DNA of 64,000 bases from the NCBI RefSeq assembly GCF_018069805.1, contig NZ_JAGPYN010000004.1, positions 186,001 to 250,000 on the forward strand, given 5' to 3'. Below the pieces are notes generated by a model. That model was not told the DNA's origin and made no database searches. It saw only the letters and a list, made by a program, of their open reading frames with translations. The DNA is from Pseudoalteromonas ostreae (GTDB taxonomy: Bacteria; Pseudomonadota; Gammaproteobacteria; Enterobacterales; Alteromonadaceae). Both the position numbers and the translations under genes were made by a program. This document shows, piece by piece, positions 21,548 through 30,626 of the stretch. The stretch's first letter is position 1; the number at the start of each line of letters is the position of its first letter.

Positions 21548-21714
21548 ATATACCTATTAGCAGGGAGTCACGCTCCTTGCTTATCTGTACTTATTCCTCT
21601 TCTCACTTTAAAATTAAATATTCCTAAAAAATATAAAAGTTTAAACTTTATATTTTAATGATGTAATTATTACCCGCAGTGTCTTAAAACAACAAGCGCG
21701 TATACATTTAACAA

Positions 21715-21738
21715 AAAAGGGGCTAACCAGCCCCTTTT
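21715..21738. terminator. Terminator between rsd and fkpA
   Basis: AAAAGGGGCT and AGCCCCTTTT form a perfect stem around AACC, with A and T runs on both sides. It serves the minus-strand fkpA and possibly rsd. Confidence 0.88.
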
Positions 21739-21755
21739 CGATACAAAATAACTAA

Positions 21756-22508
21756 TTACTCTGCAGCGGCTGCCTGCTCTTCATCTTGAATTTCAAGTAA
21801 TTCTACTTCAAAAACAAGTGTTGAGTTAGCTGGGATCTTACCTAAGTCACGATCACCGTATGCTAGTTCTGCTGGAATAGTAAACTTATACTTAGAACCT
21901 ACAGGCATAAGTTGTAAACCTTCAGTCCAACCCGCAATTACGCGGTTAAGTGGGAAAGTCGTTGGTTCGTCACGAGCATACGAACTATCAAATTCAGTAC
22001 CGTCTAGTAGTGTGCCTTTGTAGTGCACTTTAACTACGTCAGTTGCTACTGGCATTTCACCATCACCTTGAGTGATCACTTCGTACTGTAGACCAGATTC
22101 AGTTACTGTTACGCCTTCTTTCTTAGCGTTATCAGCTAGGTATTTTTCACCTTCAGCTTGGCTTTTTTCAGCTTCTACTTTGGCATGTTGCTCTTGCTTA
22201 GTACGTACTGACGTATCAAGTGCAGTTAATACTTCACGAATTTTCTCTTCGTCAATTTTTGCGTCGCCAGCAAGGGCATCTTCAAAACCACGAATTAATA
22301 GTGCTTGGTCAAGCTCAATGCCTAACTCTTTTTTATCAGCTAAATCTTTATTTAAGAAGTTACCAACAGATGCACCAATACCGTATGCTTGTTGTTGTAC
22401 TTCAGTTTCAAGTTTAACTGGTGCTTGTTCTTGTTTTGCTTCTTGATTACAAGCTGTTAGCGCTAAAACTGACGCTGCAATCAATGACAATTTAATCGTC
22501 TTTTTCAT
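21756..22508 (-). CDS. fkpA: FKBP-type peptidyl-prolyl isomerase, FkpA/Mip-like lipoprotein
   Basis: A 250-residue exported folding factor. The signal sequence ends in the lipobox LTAC-NQ, so unlike E. coli FkpA it is predicted to be a lipoprotein. An FKBP_N dimerisation domain (about 30-130) is followed by the FKBP PPIase domain (VHYKGTLLDGTEFDSSYAR, PLNRVIAGWTEGLQLM, AYGDRDLGKIPANSTLVFEVEL). ATG at 22508 has a GGAGA site. It divergently faces a WD40 lipoprotein across about 200 bp that should contain both promoters. Confidence 0.93.
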   Translation of the reverse strand: MKKTIKLSLIAASVLALTACNQEAKQEQAPVKLETEVQQQAYGIGASVGNFLNKDLADKKELGIELDQALLIRGFEDALAGDAKIDEEKIREVLTALDTSVRTKQEQHAKVEAEKSQAEGEKYLADNAKKEGVTVTESGLQYEVITQGDGEMPVATDVVKVHYKGTLLDGTEFDSSYARDEPTTFPLNRVIAGWTEGLQLMPVGSKYKFTIPAELAYGDRDLGKIPANSTLVFEVELLEIQDEEQAAAAE

Positions 22509-22710
22509 TTTAAATCTCCGACACACTTTGCAGATGTCATTTATTGTATTATTACTAGTTAAAGGTTAACGGCCCATGGTAGGCTACTTATCTAATTTCT
22601 GATTGTAGGCTATACGCTCACTTTCACGTTAATTAGATAAACAACCTAGGCCTTCACGAGCCCTAGTCTAACCTCTCAATCACTAAGAGTTAAGGGGAAA
22701 TAGCTGTAAT

Positions 22711-23709
22711 ATGTCGATATTTCGTACTTTTTTGTATCTTCTGTGCTGCACCTTGCTAATTGCCTGCTCAGAACAAAAAGACCAAGCCACAGCAAGCTAT
22801 GAGCATGCCGCCAGAGGCGCGTTCGCCTCCGCAATATCTCATGATGGCAAATACAGCCTGATCTCATCTATACACCATGGGGTCGCCCTATGGGATAATC
22901 AACAGCAAGTACTAAAATACCAATGGTTTCAGCAACAAGACGCAGATAGCCTAGTACATACCGTGGCTATCGCTTATGACAACAGCCACGCTGTTACCGC
23001 TGAAAAAACCACTTTTGCAGTATGGGATATTGCCACTGGCAAAAATACCGGCTACTACAAAATAAAAACCGCTACTATTCGTGATATCGCCATTAGTAAC
23101 CAAGGCCGCAGTGTTTTGTACGGTCGTAGCGATGGCGTTGTTGTTTACCTCGACTTAGAGACCGGTAGACGCATTGAGTTCCTTGCTCACCAAGAAAAAA
23201 TTAACGCAGTTGCTTTATCGCCCAACGGAAATTTTGCTCTCAGTGGCTCCAACGATTATGCGGCGTACTTTTGGGATACTCGTACCGGACAAGTGATCCA
23301 TCGCTTTAACCATCCAAGTCGTGTCACCCAAGTGACCTTAGATCCGCAAGGTCGCTATGCATTTACCGCAGACAGTATGACACAAGCACATGTATGGCAG
23401 CTGACAACAGGTGATCTTGTTAGTAAACTGACGTATATTGCCCGCCAGAGAATTTTCACTGCGGTACGCTTTAATGAAGCAGGCACATTACTGGCAACAG
23501 GCTCACCTAACCGCTTAGTGGACCTATGGCAATTATCCAGTGGTGAACAAATTCAAAGTTGGCATGTAACACCGCGAGAAGGCAGTAGACCAAAATCGGC
23601 AGTGGTACTTGATGTCGCTTTTACTGACAACGATACTGCGTTGTTAACCGAAAGCTCCAGTGGGATCGCTGAGCGCTTTACTAGACGAGAAAAAAATGAA
23701 CACAATTGA
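22711..23709 (+). CDS. WD40-repeat lipoprotein
   Basis: A 332-residue protein with lipobox LIAC at the signal peptide end and at least six WD40-like blades (for example ISHDGKYSLISSIHHGVALWD, ALSPNGNFALSGSNDYAAYFWD). WD40 propellers are scaffolds, and the partner is unknown. The gene overlaps slyX by 14 bp, so the two are co-translated. The fkpA-WD40-slyX arrangement looks conserved in Alteromonadales, from memory. Confidence 0.85.
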   Translation: MSIFRTFLYLLCCTLLIACSEQKDQATASYEHAARGAFASAISHDGKYSLISSIHHGVALWDNQQQVLKYQWFQQQDADSLVHTVAIAYDNSHAVTAEKTTFAVWDIATGKNTGYYKIKTATIRDIAISNQGRSVLYGRSDGVVVYLDLETGRRIEFLAHQEKINAVALSPNGNFALSGSNDYAAYFWDTRTGQVIHRFNHPSRVTQVTLDPQGRYAFTADSMTQAHVWQLTTGDLVSKLTYIARQRIFTAVRFNEAGTLLATGSPNRLVDLWQLSSGEQIQSWHVTPREGSRPKSAVVLDVAFTDNDTALLTESSSGIAERFTRREKNEHN

Positions 23710-23911
23710 ACATCGCTTAACAGAACTTGAAGCCAAAGTGGCTTTTCAAGACGAAACGATTGAAATTTTAAATGATGAAATAAAAGTGCACCAGCAGCTG
23801 TTGGCAAAAATGAAGCGCCAAACCGAGCTACTGGCTGAAAAAATTAAAGAGTCGCAATCACCATCTATGATGATGTCAGACACGCCAGAGCCTCCGCCGC
23901 CGCACTATTGA
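23696..23911 (+). CDS. slyX: SlyX family protein
   Basis: A 71-residue coiled-coil protein: EHRLTELEAKVAFQDETIE followed by heptads and the conserved C-terminal PPPPHY. The function of SlyX is unknown. ATG at 23696 lies inside the end of the WD40 gene. Confidence 0.92.
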   Translation: MNTIEHRLTELEAKVAFQDETIEILNDEIKVHQQLLAKMKRQTELLAEKIKESQSPSMMMSDTPEPPPPHY

Positions 23912-23924
23912 TGGTTGCGGGCGC

Positions 23925-24128
23925 TTAATCGCCCGGTTTAAACACGCCAATGACTTGTTCAAATTGGCGTGTTGATGCCTGAACAGCCTGCTCTGGCTGT
24001 GCCATTTTATGGCCACACTGCATGCATTCGACTTTCTCTACATCGTGCTCTTTGTAAAGCATCATCATATCCATGGTTTTACACTCTGGACAGGTTGCCC
24101 CAGCAATAAATCGTTTTTTCTGTTTCAC
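23925..24128 (-). CDS. yheV: YheV family zinc-ribbon protein
   Basis: A 67-residue protein with a Cys4 zinc ribbon (ATCPECKTMDMM and VECMQCGHKM), as in E. coli YheV, which also neighbours slyX. The start is GTG (24128) with a GGGA site. Near the 3' end the coding sequence itself forms a stem ACGCCAAT/ATTGGCGT (about 23943-23970), which may help end the convergent slyX transcript. Confidence 0.88.
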   Translation of the reverse strand: MKQKKRFIAGATCPECKTMDMMMLYKEHDVEKVECMQCGHKMAQPEQAVQASTRQFEQVIGVFKPGD

Positions 24129-24271
24129 TACGTTTTCCCACAGTTTGAAAAGAAACTTGCTACATTTTAACCCAATAACTACCCAGTTGATACGCTGACG
24201 ATTGAAATATAGCCCAGCTTCCGTGCTATGATAGCGCCAAGTTCACAAAGGCACAGTAAAGCGCAGACTAC

Positions 24272-26194
24272 ATGATCCAGATCTCAGAAATTGAATTACT
24301 TCGCGGCGGTAAAGCACTCCTTAAAGATGCCTCAGCTACATTATTTCCAGAACACAAAGTTGGCCTAGTTGGCGCCAATGGCTGCGGTAAATCAACACTC
24401 TTTAGTTTATTGAAATCTGAGCTACAGCTAGATGCTGGTAATTGCAGTATCCCTAAAGACTGGTCTATCGCCTCGGTAAAACAAGAAACGCCAGCGCTAG
24501 ATATCAGCGCAATTGATTATGTATTACAAGGCCATCCAGAGTATTACGCCATGCGTATTGCGCTGCGCGAAGCCGAACAAAATGATGATGGCGATACCCA
24601 AGCCAAAGTGCACATACAGCTTGAGCACATTAAAGGCTACAACATAGAAGCCAAAGCCGGCGAGTTACTTCACGGGTTAGGGTTTGCAAATAACCAAATT
24701 GAAAACCCCGTTAGTGATTTTTCCGGTGGTTGGCGAATGCGCTTAAACCTTGCCCAAGCGCTGATCCGTGATGCCGACTTGCTGCTACTGGATGAGCCAA
24801 CTAACCACTTGGATTTAGATGCGGTGTACTGGCTGGAGCGTTTTTTACGCGCTTACACCGGTACTTTAGTGTTGATATCGCATGACCGTGAATTCCTCGA
24901 TGCTGTAGTTGACCAAATTTGGCATATCGACAAACAAAAGATCAATGTTTACAAAGGCAACTACTCGCAATTTGAACGCCAAAAAGCAGAGCGTTTATTA
25001 CAACAACAAGCGATGTTTGAAAAACAACAAGATCAAATTGCCCACCTTGAGCAATTTATTACCCGCTTTAAAGCCAAAGCCAGTAAAGCCAAACAAGCAC
25101 AAAGCCGCGTTAAAGCGCTTGAACGTATGGAAAAGCTCGCACCAGCTCATGCTGACTCGCCCTTTGACTTTGAATTTGCAGAGCCGACCGCACTACCAAA
25201 CCCATTGATGACACTCGATAAAGCTCAAGCCGGCTATGGCGATGTCACAATCTTAAATAGTATTAAACTTAACTTAGTCCCTGGTAGTCGCATTGCCCTG
25301 CTTGGCCGTAACGGCGCAGGTAAATCAACCTTAATAAAATTATTGTCTGGCGACTTACCACCGCAAGCAGGCGAAGTATTCCAACATCAAGGCTTAAACA
25401 TAGGCTACTTTGCTCAGCATCAATTGGAATCGCTAGATTTAAAAGCCAGCGCGATTACCCATTTGCAGCGTTTAAATCCTAAAGCCACCGAGCAATCACT
25501 GCGTGACTTTTTAGGTGGTTTTGCCTTTATTGGTGATAAAGCCCTTGAGCCCGTAGCACCGTTTTCAGGGGGTGAAAAAGCCCGCTTAGTACTTGCTATG
25601 CTGGTCTATCAAAAACCTAACCTATTACTACTGGATGAGCCAACAAACCACCTTGATTTAGAAATGCGTCATGCTTTAGTAATGGCGTTGCAAGGGTTTG
25701 AAGGCGCGATGGTTACCGTTTCCCATGACCGTCACATGCTAAAAAATACCGCCGACGAATATTACTTAGTGGATAACGGTGAAGTAACCCAGTTTGGCTA
25801 CGACTTAGACGAATACTATCAATGGCTACTTAATGCTAATAAAGAAGCAGCAAAAACCACTCAAGATGACAATGAACCAAAAGCAAACTCAAGCGTTAAC
25901 CGTAAAGAGCAAAAACGCCTAGAAGCAGAGTTTAGAAAAGCCACACAACCACTTAAAAAGCACATCGAAAAGCTTGAAAAGCAACTTGATAAACACTCAG
26001 CCGAATTAGCTGAAATCGAACAAGCACTTGGCGATAACGAGCTTTATAACGATGACAACAAAGCGAAATTAAAAGAACTTATTGCAAAGCAAGCGACATT
26101 GACACCGAAAGTAAATGACATCGAAGAAGAACTATTAATGGCCCTTGAAGAGATGGAAGAAAAAGAGCAGGCGTTTGCCAATGAACTTGCTTAA
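24272..26194 (+). CDS. yheS: ABC-F family ATPase YheS
   Basis: A 640-residue cytoplasmic protein with two ABC domains and no membrane segments. Walker A sequences are GANGCGKST and GRNGAGKST, signatures are FSGGWRMRLNLAQAL and FSGGEKARLVLAML, and both Walker B end in LLLLDEPTNHLD. The linker is charged and a C-terminal coiled coil (about 545-640) follows. ABC-F proteins act on the ribosome E site. The last 165 bp are repeated at 39273-39437, at the far end of the island. Confidence 0.95.
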   Translation: MIQISEIELLRGGKALLKDASATLFPEHKVGLVGANGCGKSTLFSLLKSELQLDAGNCSIPKDWSIASVKQETPALDISAIDYVLQGHPEYYAMRIALREAEQNDDGDTQAKVHIQLEHIKGYNIEAKAGELLHGLGFANNQIENPVSDFSGGWRMRLNLAQALIRDADLLLLDEPTNHLDLDAVYWLERFLRAYTGTLVLISHDREFLDAVVDQIWHIDKQKINVYKGNYSQFERQKAERLLQQQAMFEKQQDQIAHLEQFITRFKAKASKAKQAQSRVKALERMEKLAPAHADSPFDFEFAEPTALPNPLMTLDKAQAGYGDVTILNSIKLNLVPGSRIALLGRNGAGKSTLIKLLSGDLPPQAGEVFQHQGLNIGYFAQHQLESLDLKASAITHLQRLNPKATEQSLRDFLGGFAFIGDKALEPVAPFSGGEKARLVLAMLVYQKPNLLLLDEPTNHLDLEMRHALVMALQGFEGAMVTVSHDRHMLKNTADEYYLVDNGEVTQFGYDLDEYYQWLLNANKEAAKTTQDDNEPKANSSVNRKEQKRLEAEFRKATQPLKKHIEKLEKQLDKHSAELAEIEQALGDNELYNDDNKAKLKELIAKQATLTPKVNDIEEELLMALEEMEEKEQAFANELA

Positions 26195-26504
26195 CAGCGA
26201 TGACTTTTGGCAATTTGCATGTCGCCTTTACAGTGAAGGAGACATGCAAGCACGCCTATTAGATTACCAAAACCAGCAAGGTAAAAACGTTAACCTGTGC
26301 TTGTTGCTGTACTATTTAGATTCTCTCAATCTAGAAATTAGTCAAACTCAGTTAAACAAACTTGCGCAATGTATTAGTGAGTTTGATCAGCAGGTATTAA
26401 CGCCCTTGCGTGCCACACGCGCCTACCTAAAAGCCAACCACACCGAGATTGCAGATTACGCCGCAATTCGTAAAGAACTACTCAGCGCCGAGTTAAAACT
26501 AGAA
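26030..26504 (+). repeat. Left copy of a 475 bp direct repeat flanking the island
   Basis: This block (last 165 bp of yheS plus the first about 324 bp of the TIGR02444 gene) is repeated at 39273-39747 with no gaps and two mismatches that I can see (C/T at 26176 and C/A at about 26327). Similarity stops abruptly at both ends. The spacing between copies is 13,243 bp. Confidence 0.92.
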
Positions 26505-26600
26505 CAACAACAACAACGAATGCTAATTGACGCTGTTAATGAGTTTGAGTTGCTAAAATGTTCAACGCCACATAATACTGCCTTGTATTTAAAAGACTAG
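26181..26600 (+). CDS. TIGR02444 family protein, copy 1
   Basis: A 139-residue helical protein beginning MNLLNSDDFWQFACRLY. The FWQFxxxLY start and the following NLCLLLYYL are the family hallmark. Function unknown. It overlaps the yheS stop by 14 bp and normally links yheS to yheT in this group. The C-terminal 31 residues (ending ALYLKD) differ in DNA and protein from copy 2 at 39424, while the rest is nearly identical, so this gene is a hybrid of a shared front and a different tail. Confidence 0.82.
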   Translation: MNLLNSDDFWQFACRLYSEGDMQARLLDYQNQQGKNVNLCLLLYYLDSLNLEISQTQLNKLAQCISEFDQQVLTPLRATRAYLKANHTEIADYAAIRKELLSAELKLEQQQQRMLIDAVNEFELLKCSTPHNTALYLKD

Positions 26601-27164
26601 ACCTATGGGTTAACTATCAGGAAAAGGTTAGATTGTATATATCCCAACACTCAAGGCTATTTTCCTCGTTTATTGCTCATTCTCTTCTGTTTGTGCAACC
26701 GATCTTGAAGTAAATTATTCACAATGACACTAAGAGACATTGTGCTTAGCGCGTTAATTCCAACAAGTACTTCGATTTTACGTAAAATATGAAAAGAGAA
26801 GTTCGTGTTGTTTTAATTGGTTTTTGGAAGGTGTTACAAGCAACTTAAAACAACTTGTTGAATTTTTTAGTGTAAAAATACATTTAATACGGTCCAGCAT
26901 CTAATTTATGTAACCTTAGGTGGAGGTTTGTGTGAGATTTTCACTTTTAGAAATAGCTTACCCTTGACCCTTGACCCTTGAGCTTAATAAAAATAAGCCA
27001 CAATGGTGTAATTGTTGGCTCAATCTTTGATTCGGTCCCGGCTATAGCTCTTTTTTCTTACTCGAAAAAATTGGAGACGCATTACTTATACTCCATAACG
27101 CGCTGACTCGTCACGATAGGAATTATGGCGTAATCACCTAGGCTACATTGCACAAATTTGGGGG
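26601..27164. other. Noncoding left end of the island
   Basis: About 560 bp without a convincing gene. It contains a 7 bp tandem repeat (26961-26981) and otherwise AT-rich sequence with short broken frames. No terminator hairpin for the long minus-strand operon was identified with confidence. Confidence 0.5.
26961..26981 (+). repeat. Tandem heptamer CCCTTGA x3
   Basis: Three perfect head-to-tail copies of CCCTTGA in the noncoding end of the island. No known role; it could be slippage-derived. Confidence 0.8.
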
Positions 27165-27668
27165 CTAGAACTTATTCGCCATATAAAGCCTAAGATCAAT
27201 ATTTTTAATATCGGTAAAGTACATACGGGCAATACTTCCCAATTTATCCATTCTCACCCTGACTGATTCACATCCTGCTGCAATTGGATAATTTTCAATA
27301 CGAAATTGGGGCTTAACAACATAACTTGCTCTGTCATAACGCACACCATATGCCGTATCAGAGTCCACCTCAACGTCATTACAGTATACAGTTACGGTCA
27401 TACCAAAGTTTGATGAATACCATGCCGAAGTTATTTCACCCGTTAGTTGAACATCTAATTCTGTAAGTCCCCGAGTCCCATATAGGGGATACTCAACTTC
27501 ATAGGCAATTTCTGCATACTTATCAACACCGTTTTCCTGTTTATAAAACTGTGTTATAACCTCAACATCATCTTTGGTGATCCTAGCGGTTTCACCAACA
27601 AACAAAGTTGGTAAAGCTGATAAGCTAAATGATATTAGAGACAAGTTTAATAAGAATATATATTTCAC
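27165..27668 (-). CDS. Small secreted protein, island paralogue family (member 7)
   Basis: A 167-residue exported protein. I chose GTG at 27668 because a perfect AAGGAGC lies 5 nt before it and the protein then starts with a clean signal peptide (VKYIFLLNLSLISFSLSA). The mature part shares with members 4 and 6 the pattern G-x-I-x2-x-W-[FY]-x2-N-[FM]-G, a Cys (VTVYCND), KPxFRI, a second Cys (GCESVRVRMDK) and a final hydrophobic strand. It is predicted to be a beta-sandwich with one disulfide. It is the last gene of the 12-gene run. No function is known to me. Confidence 0.75.
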   Translation of the reverse strand: MKYIFLLNLSLISFSLSALPTLFVGETARITKDDVEVITQFYKQENGVDKYAEIAYEVEYPLYGTRGLTELDVQLTGEITSAWYSSNFGMTVTVYCNDVEVDSDTAYGVRYDRASYVVKPQFRIENYPIAAGCESVRVRMDKLGSIARMYFTDIKNIDLRLYMANKF

Positions 27669-27711
27669 AAGCAGCTCCTTATTGAAAAGGCAATGAGTGT
27701 ATTTTTCATTA

Positions 27712-28218
27712 TTAATGATATACATTTTCGAGAATCTGAACGCTAAATTGTAGGTCAGTAACTCGTGTATAAAACTGCCGGCTCAGGTGTCCCTCTTTAT
27801 CGATTCTAACGGTTAATTTTTGACAATTACCACCTGTATTAATCATCTTAGAAATTTTAGGCTTTGCTAAATATGAAACACCATTATACCTAACACCAAA
27901 ATCCATATCTTCACCAATAAAAATGACTTTATCTGTGTATAGTGAGCTGCAGGTAACAGAAAGCGAAGCTGCCATGTTTCCTGCAAACCAACGAGTATAC
28001 ACTTTTCCACCAACCCGATAGTTCAGATCTTGGCTAGGATCGCCATCCACATCCAACTTAGCTTGGTAGGCTACTATCGCTTCAGTCCCAGAATAAGGTT
28101 TTGTAATCGCTTCAAAATCACTAAATTTAAGTTCATATACAGCACCGCCAACATCCACACTCTTAGCACTAACATGGAAAGTAATTATTAAGCTAATTAT
28201 CGTCAATAGCCTTTTCAT
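27712..28218 (-). CDS. Small secreted protein, island paralogue family (member 6)
   Basis: A 168-residue protein with signal peptide MKRLLTIISLIITFHVSA. The mature domain begins VDVGGAVYELKFSDFEAI and contains QDLNYRVGGKVYTRWFAGN, SVTCSS, FGVRYNGVSYLAKP, GGNCQKLTVRIDKEGHLSRQ and FYTRVTDLQF. It aligns well with members 4 and 7. Its start overlaps the stop of the preceding gene by 4 bp, so the two are translationally coupled. Confidence 0.78.
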   Translation of the reverse strand: MKRLLTIISLIITFHVSAKSVDVGGAVYELKFSDFEAITKPYSGTEAIVAYQAKLDVDGDPSQDLNYRVGGKVYTRWFAGNMAASLSVTCSSLYTDKVIFIGEDMDFGVRYNGVSYLAKPKISKMINTGGNCQKLTVRIDKEGHLSRQFYTRVTDLQFSVQILENVYH

Positions 28219-28772
28219 TGAATTACCTCATAACTTAATGAACTTGTTCCTGATGTACTATTTCCTAATCGAAAAGAACCTCTGATCATATCAGTTTCAC
28301 CAGAGCCTAACGTCGCTATGTTTAGTCTTACTGATTGACATTCAACTGAAGATAATTTAACTAGAGAAATATCGAATAATAGCGAACTATCTGCTGCAAT
28401 TAGCTGTTCATTAATAAATTCGCTGTAATTTTTTCGCTCTTTATAGAGAAGATCTTCATCACAATTAATCGATATACTAACTTCATATAAAAGCTCACTA
28501 GAAAAAATATTTTCATAAGATCCACTACAGTCAGCCCCCAGCCACTGTGTACAGACAGAATCGTCAGCAGTTCTCAAGTCACCAAATCCTGATACTGCCA
28601 ATTGCAATTCTATTACTGAGGCGCTCGCTACACTCGATGTGTCGATCATTAACTCGTAATTTTTTTCTTGCTGTAACATGTCTGCTTTGCTAAATGCCGT
28701 ATTAACCTCTGCAGCGCTGCTAATAGCGCTAAATACAAGAATACTGCTGCTCATTGCAATCGCTTTTAACAT
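28215..28772 (-). CDS. Small secreted protein in the island operon (member 5, divergent)
   Basis: A 185-residue protein with signal peptide MLKAIAMSSSILVFSAISSAA. ATG at 28772 lies behind AAGGAG; the longer frame from 28883 overlaps the upstream gene and is rejected. The mature part has four Cys (DSVCTQW, GADCSGS, INCDEDL, VECQSVRLNI) and a C-terminal beta-rich pattern. It retains only the second-Cys/RLNI element of the paralogue family, so it is either very divergent or unrelated. Confidence 0.72.
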   Translation of the reverse strand: MLKAIAMSSSILVFSAISSAAEVNTAFSKADMLQQEKNYELMIDTSSVASASVIELQLAVSGFGDLRTADDSVCTQWLGADCSGSYENIFSSELLYEVSISINCDEDLLYKERKNYSEFINEQLIAADSSLLFDISLVKLSSVECQSVRLNIATLGSGETDMIRGSFRLGNSTSGTSSLSYEVIQ

Positions 28773-28773
28773 T

Positions 28774-29286
28774 TCATTGTGCTCCTTGCTGTGAATTAAT
28801 TCCTTTGACGGAGATGGCAAAGGAAATATTTTGAATACGAGTATAAAATTGTTGACTAAGCGATCCCTCTTTGAATAACTCAACCTTTATCTGAGAGCAG
28901 CCAGCCAAACCTTTTCTAAGCTCAGTGATCATTGGCTTTGCTGGTGTTGAACTTGCATTAATACGTTTACCATAAGCCTTGCTCATACCAATAGGGATAC
29001 CATTACAGCTAGCTTTTGTAACTAAGCCAAAATTCGATGCAAACCAGCGTGCTGAAATCTCTCCACTGACATCAAAAAACATAGTTTGCTCTGCATCGAC
29101 TACATTTAATAGCACTTGGTATCCAGTAACAACACTTCGGCCAGCCCATAGTGTCTTAACTGGTGTAAAATCATCTGTACTTAATATCAGAGTTTCTTGA
29201 TTTACAGTTAGTGTTTTACTATCTTCCAATGCATATACACTAAAAGGAGAGGTAAATATAACCCCCAACAATAATAGTTTTTTCAT
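28774..29286 (-). CDS. Small secreted protein, island paralogue family (member 4)
   Basis: A 170-residue protein with signal peptide MKKLLLLGVIFTSPFSVYA. The mature domain has the hallmark DDFTPVKTLWAG, then VTGYQVLLNVVDAEQTMFF, DVSGEISARWFASNFGLV, Cys in KASCNG, AKPMITELRKGLAGCSQIKV and LFKEGSLSQQFYTRIQNI. It is the clearest bridge between the DFTPV/FDISG group (members 1-3) and the RWFASN group (members 6-7). The next gene begins within 2 bp of its stop. Confidence 0.78.
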   Translation of the reverse strand: MKKLLLLGVIFTSPFSVYALEDSKTLTVNQETLILSTDDFTPVKTLWAGRSVVTGYQVLLNVVDAEQTMFFDVSGEISARWFASNFGLVTKASCNGIPIGMSKAYGKRINASSTPAKPMITELRKGLAGCSQIKVELFKEGSLSQQFYTRIQNISFAISVKGINSQQGAQ

Positions 29287-29354
29287 TTTATACGTCCTTA
29301 TTTAAAAACCTAGTGAAGTACACAAAGTAGCTCCTAAGTTAATCGCTATTTCAG

Positions 29355-29927
29355 TTAATCCAAAGCCTCTGAGATAGTAACAGATAAATCTAAATAACTT
29401 GGTTGGTTCGGGGTTACATTAAATTTAAGCTTTAAATTCAACTGAGTACAGCTACCATCGGTAATAGCTGAACGAGAAATATAAAACTTATTACCTGAGT
29501 CAGAAGCTCTAAAAGAGCCACACGATACGTCCAATGTCATATACTTAGATGTACGACCTGACACGTCGAAGTGTATTTTTTGACCAAAATCATTATAAAC
29601 AGGTAAAGAGAGCGCATAGCCCGTATATTTTGTAACTACTAAAGGCTCTAGACCAGGGCAGGTGTATGTCACTTTTTCAACTATAGGAGTAAAGTCGTTT
29701 TTACTGAGCGAATAGCGCTTTCCACCAATATAGATAGGTGCTACTGCCTGTTTATTAAACACTTTGATATCAGCGCCTAGGCTCTTGATTTCTGGCTCCA
29801 TGCTGTACGCGCACGGTTCTGGTGGTGGCCAAATTCCGTCATCACCACCGATCTTGGCTTCAACGGCTGAAGTAACGTCCACTGTCAGAGCGATTAATAC
29901 ACTGCTCAATATACTAATTTGTTTCAC
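29355..29927 (-). CDS. Small secreted protein, island paralogue family (member 3)
   Basis: A 190-residue exported protein (signal peptide MKQISILSSVLIALTVDVTSA). An N-terminal extension with a Cys (PPPEPCAYSM) precedes the family domain: VAPIYIGGKRYSLSKNDFTP, FGQKIHFDVSGRTSKYMTL, VSCGSFRASDSG, TDGSCTQLNLKLKF, YLDLSVTISE. It is closest to member 2, with near-identical motifs through much of the domain. Confidence 0.78.
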   Translation of the reverse strand: MKQISILSSVLIALTVDVTSAVEAKIGGDDGIWPPPEPCAYSMEPEIKSLGADIKVFNKQAVAPIYIGGKRYSLSKNDFTPIVEKVTYTCPGLEPLVVTKYTGYALSLPVYNDFGQKIHFDVSGRTSKYMTLDVSCGSFRASDSGNKFYISRSAITDGSCTQLNLKLKFNVTPNQPSYLDLSVTISEALD

Positions 29928-29953
29928 TGCGAATCCCTTATGAGAAAAATAGT

Positions 29954-30601
29954 TTAATACAGTGTTTCAGAAATAGTGACATTCAGGTCAATATAAGAAG
30001 GTGCTGTTGAATTTGAGTTTGAGAACGAATACTTGACCTTCATTGCCTTACAGCTACCCCCCGTATTCTGATTTTTTGAAATCACCCATTTAGTACCTGA
30101 ATCACTTGCATTGAGTGAGCCACATGATAACGCAAGGCGCATTGATTTATTTGAACGCCCACTGATGTCAAAGTACAGGTCTTGGCCAAAGTCACCATCA
30201 ACAGCAAATGTTGCTTCATAACCAGCTAATACACTTATAATCGTAGGTTGTTCCCAAGGACAAGGGTTTTCTATAACACGCGTGTTATAGAAAGGAGTAA
30301 AGTTAGACTTATTAAGCGTATAGCGTGCTCCACCGATATAAATTGGCGAAGCCATCGTAACTGCTTTAGCTGCTTCAATCATTTGCTGATTTGAAACTGA
30401 GTTCTGGGTAAGTGACTCAAAAGGTTCTATCTCACAACGTCTTTTGCTGTATGGATCACAGCAAGGATATCTAGATATTTGCTCTTCCCTCGAAGTCTGT
30501 TGAGAAAGCGCGTCCACGCCTTGTTCGTCTGTGCTTGCGGCGGCACGAAATGAGAGTGTGGTTAGTACCGAAAAAATTAGTATTATAAGTTTAGTTTTCA
30601 T
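29954..30601 (-). CDS. Small secreted protein, island paralogue family (member 2)
   Basis: A 215-residue protein. ATG at 30601 with AAGGA gives the signal peptide MKTKLIILIFSVLTTLSFRA. After an N-terminal extension with a Cys cluster (RYPCCDPYSKRRCEIEP) comes the family domain ASPIYIGGARYTLNKSNFTP, FGQDLYFDISGRSNKSMRL, LSCGSLNASDSG, GGSCKAMKVKYSFS, YIDLNVTISE. Such Cys-rich extensions suggest extracytoplasmic disulfides or partner contacts. Confidence 0.78.
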   Translation of the reverse strand: MKTKLIILIFSVLTTLSFRAAASTDEQGVDALSQQTSREEQISRYPCCDPYSKRRCEIEPFESLTQNSVSNQQMIEAAKAVTMASPIYIGGARYTLNKSNFTPFYNTRVIENPCPWEQPTIISVLAGYEATFAVDGDFGQDLYFDISGRSNKSMRLALSCGSLNASDSGTKWVISKNQNTGGSCKAMKVKYSFSNSNSTAPSYIDLNVTISETLY

Positions 30602-30626
30602 AACAATTCCTTCTTTAGTTAATATA

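Noticed and set aside
28773..28883. N-terminal extension of the gene at 28215
   Set aside because: It would overlap the upstream gene by over 100 bp and hides the signal peptide; ATG at 28772 has AAGGAG and a proper signal peptide.
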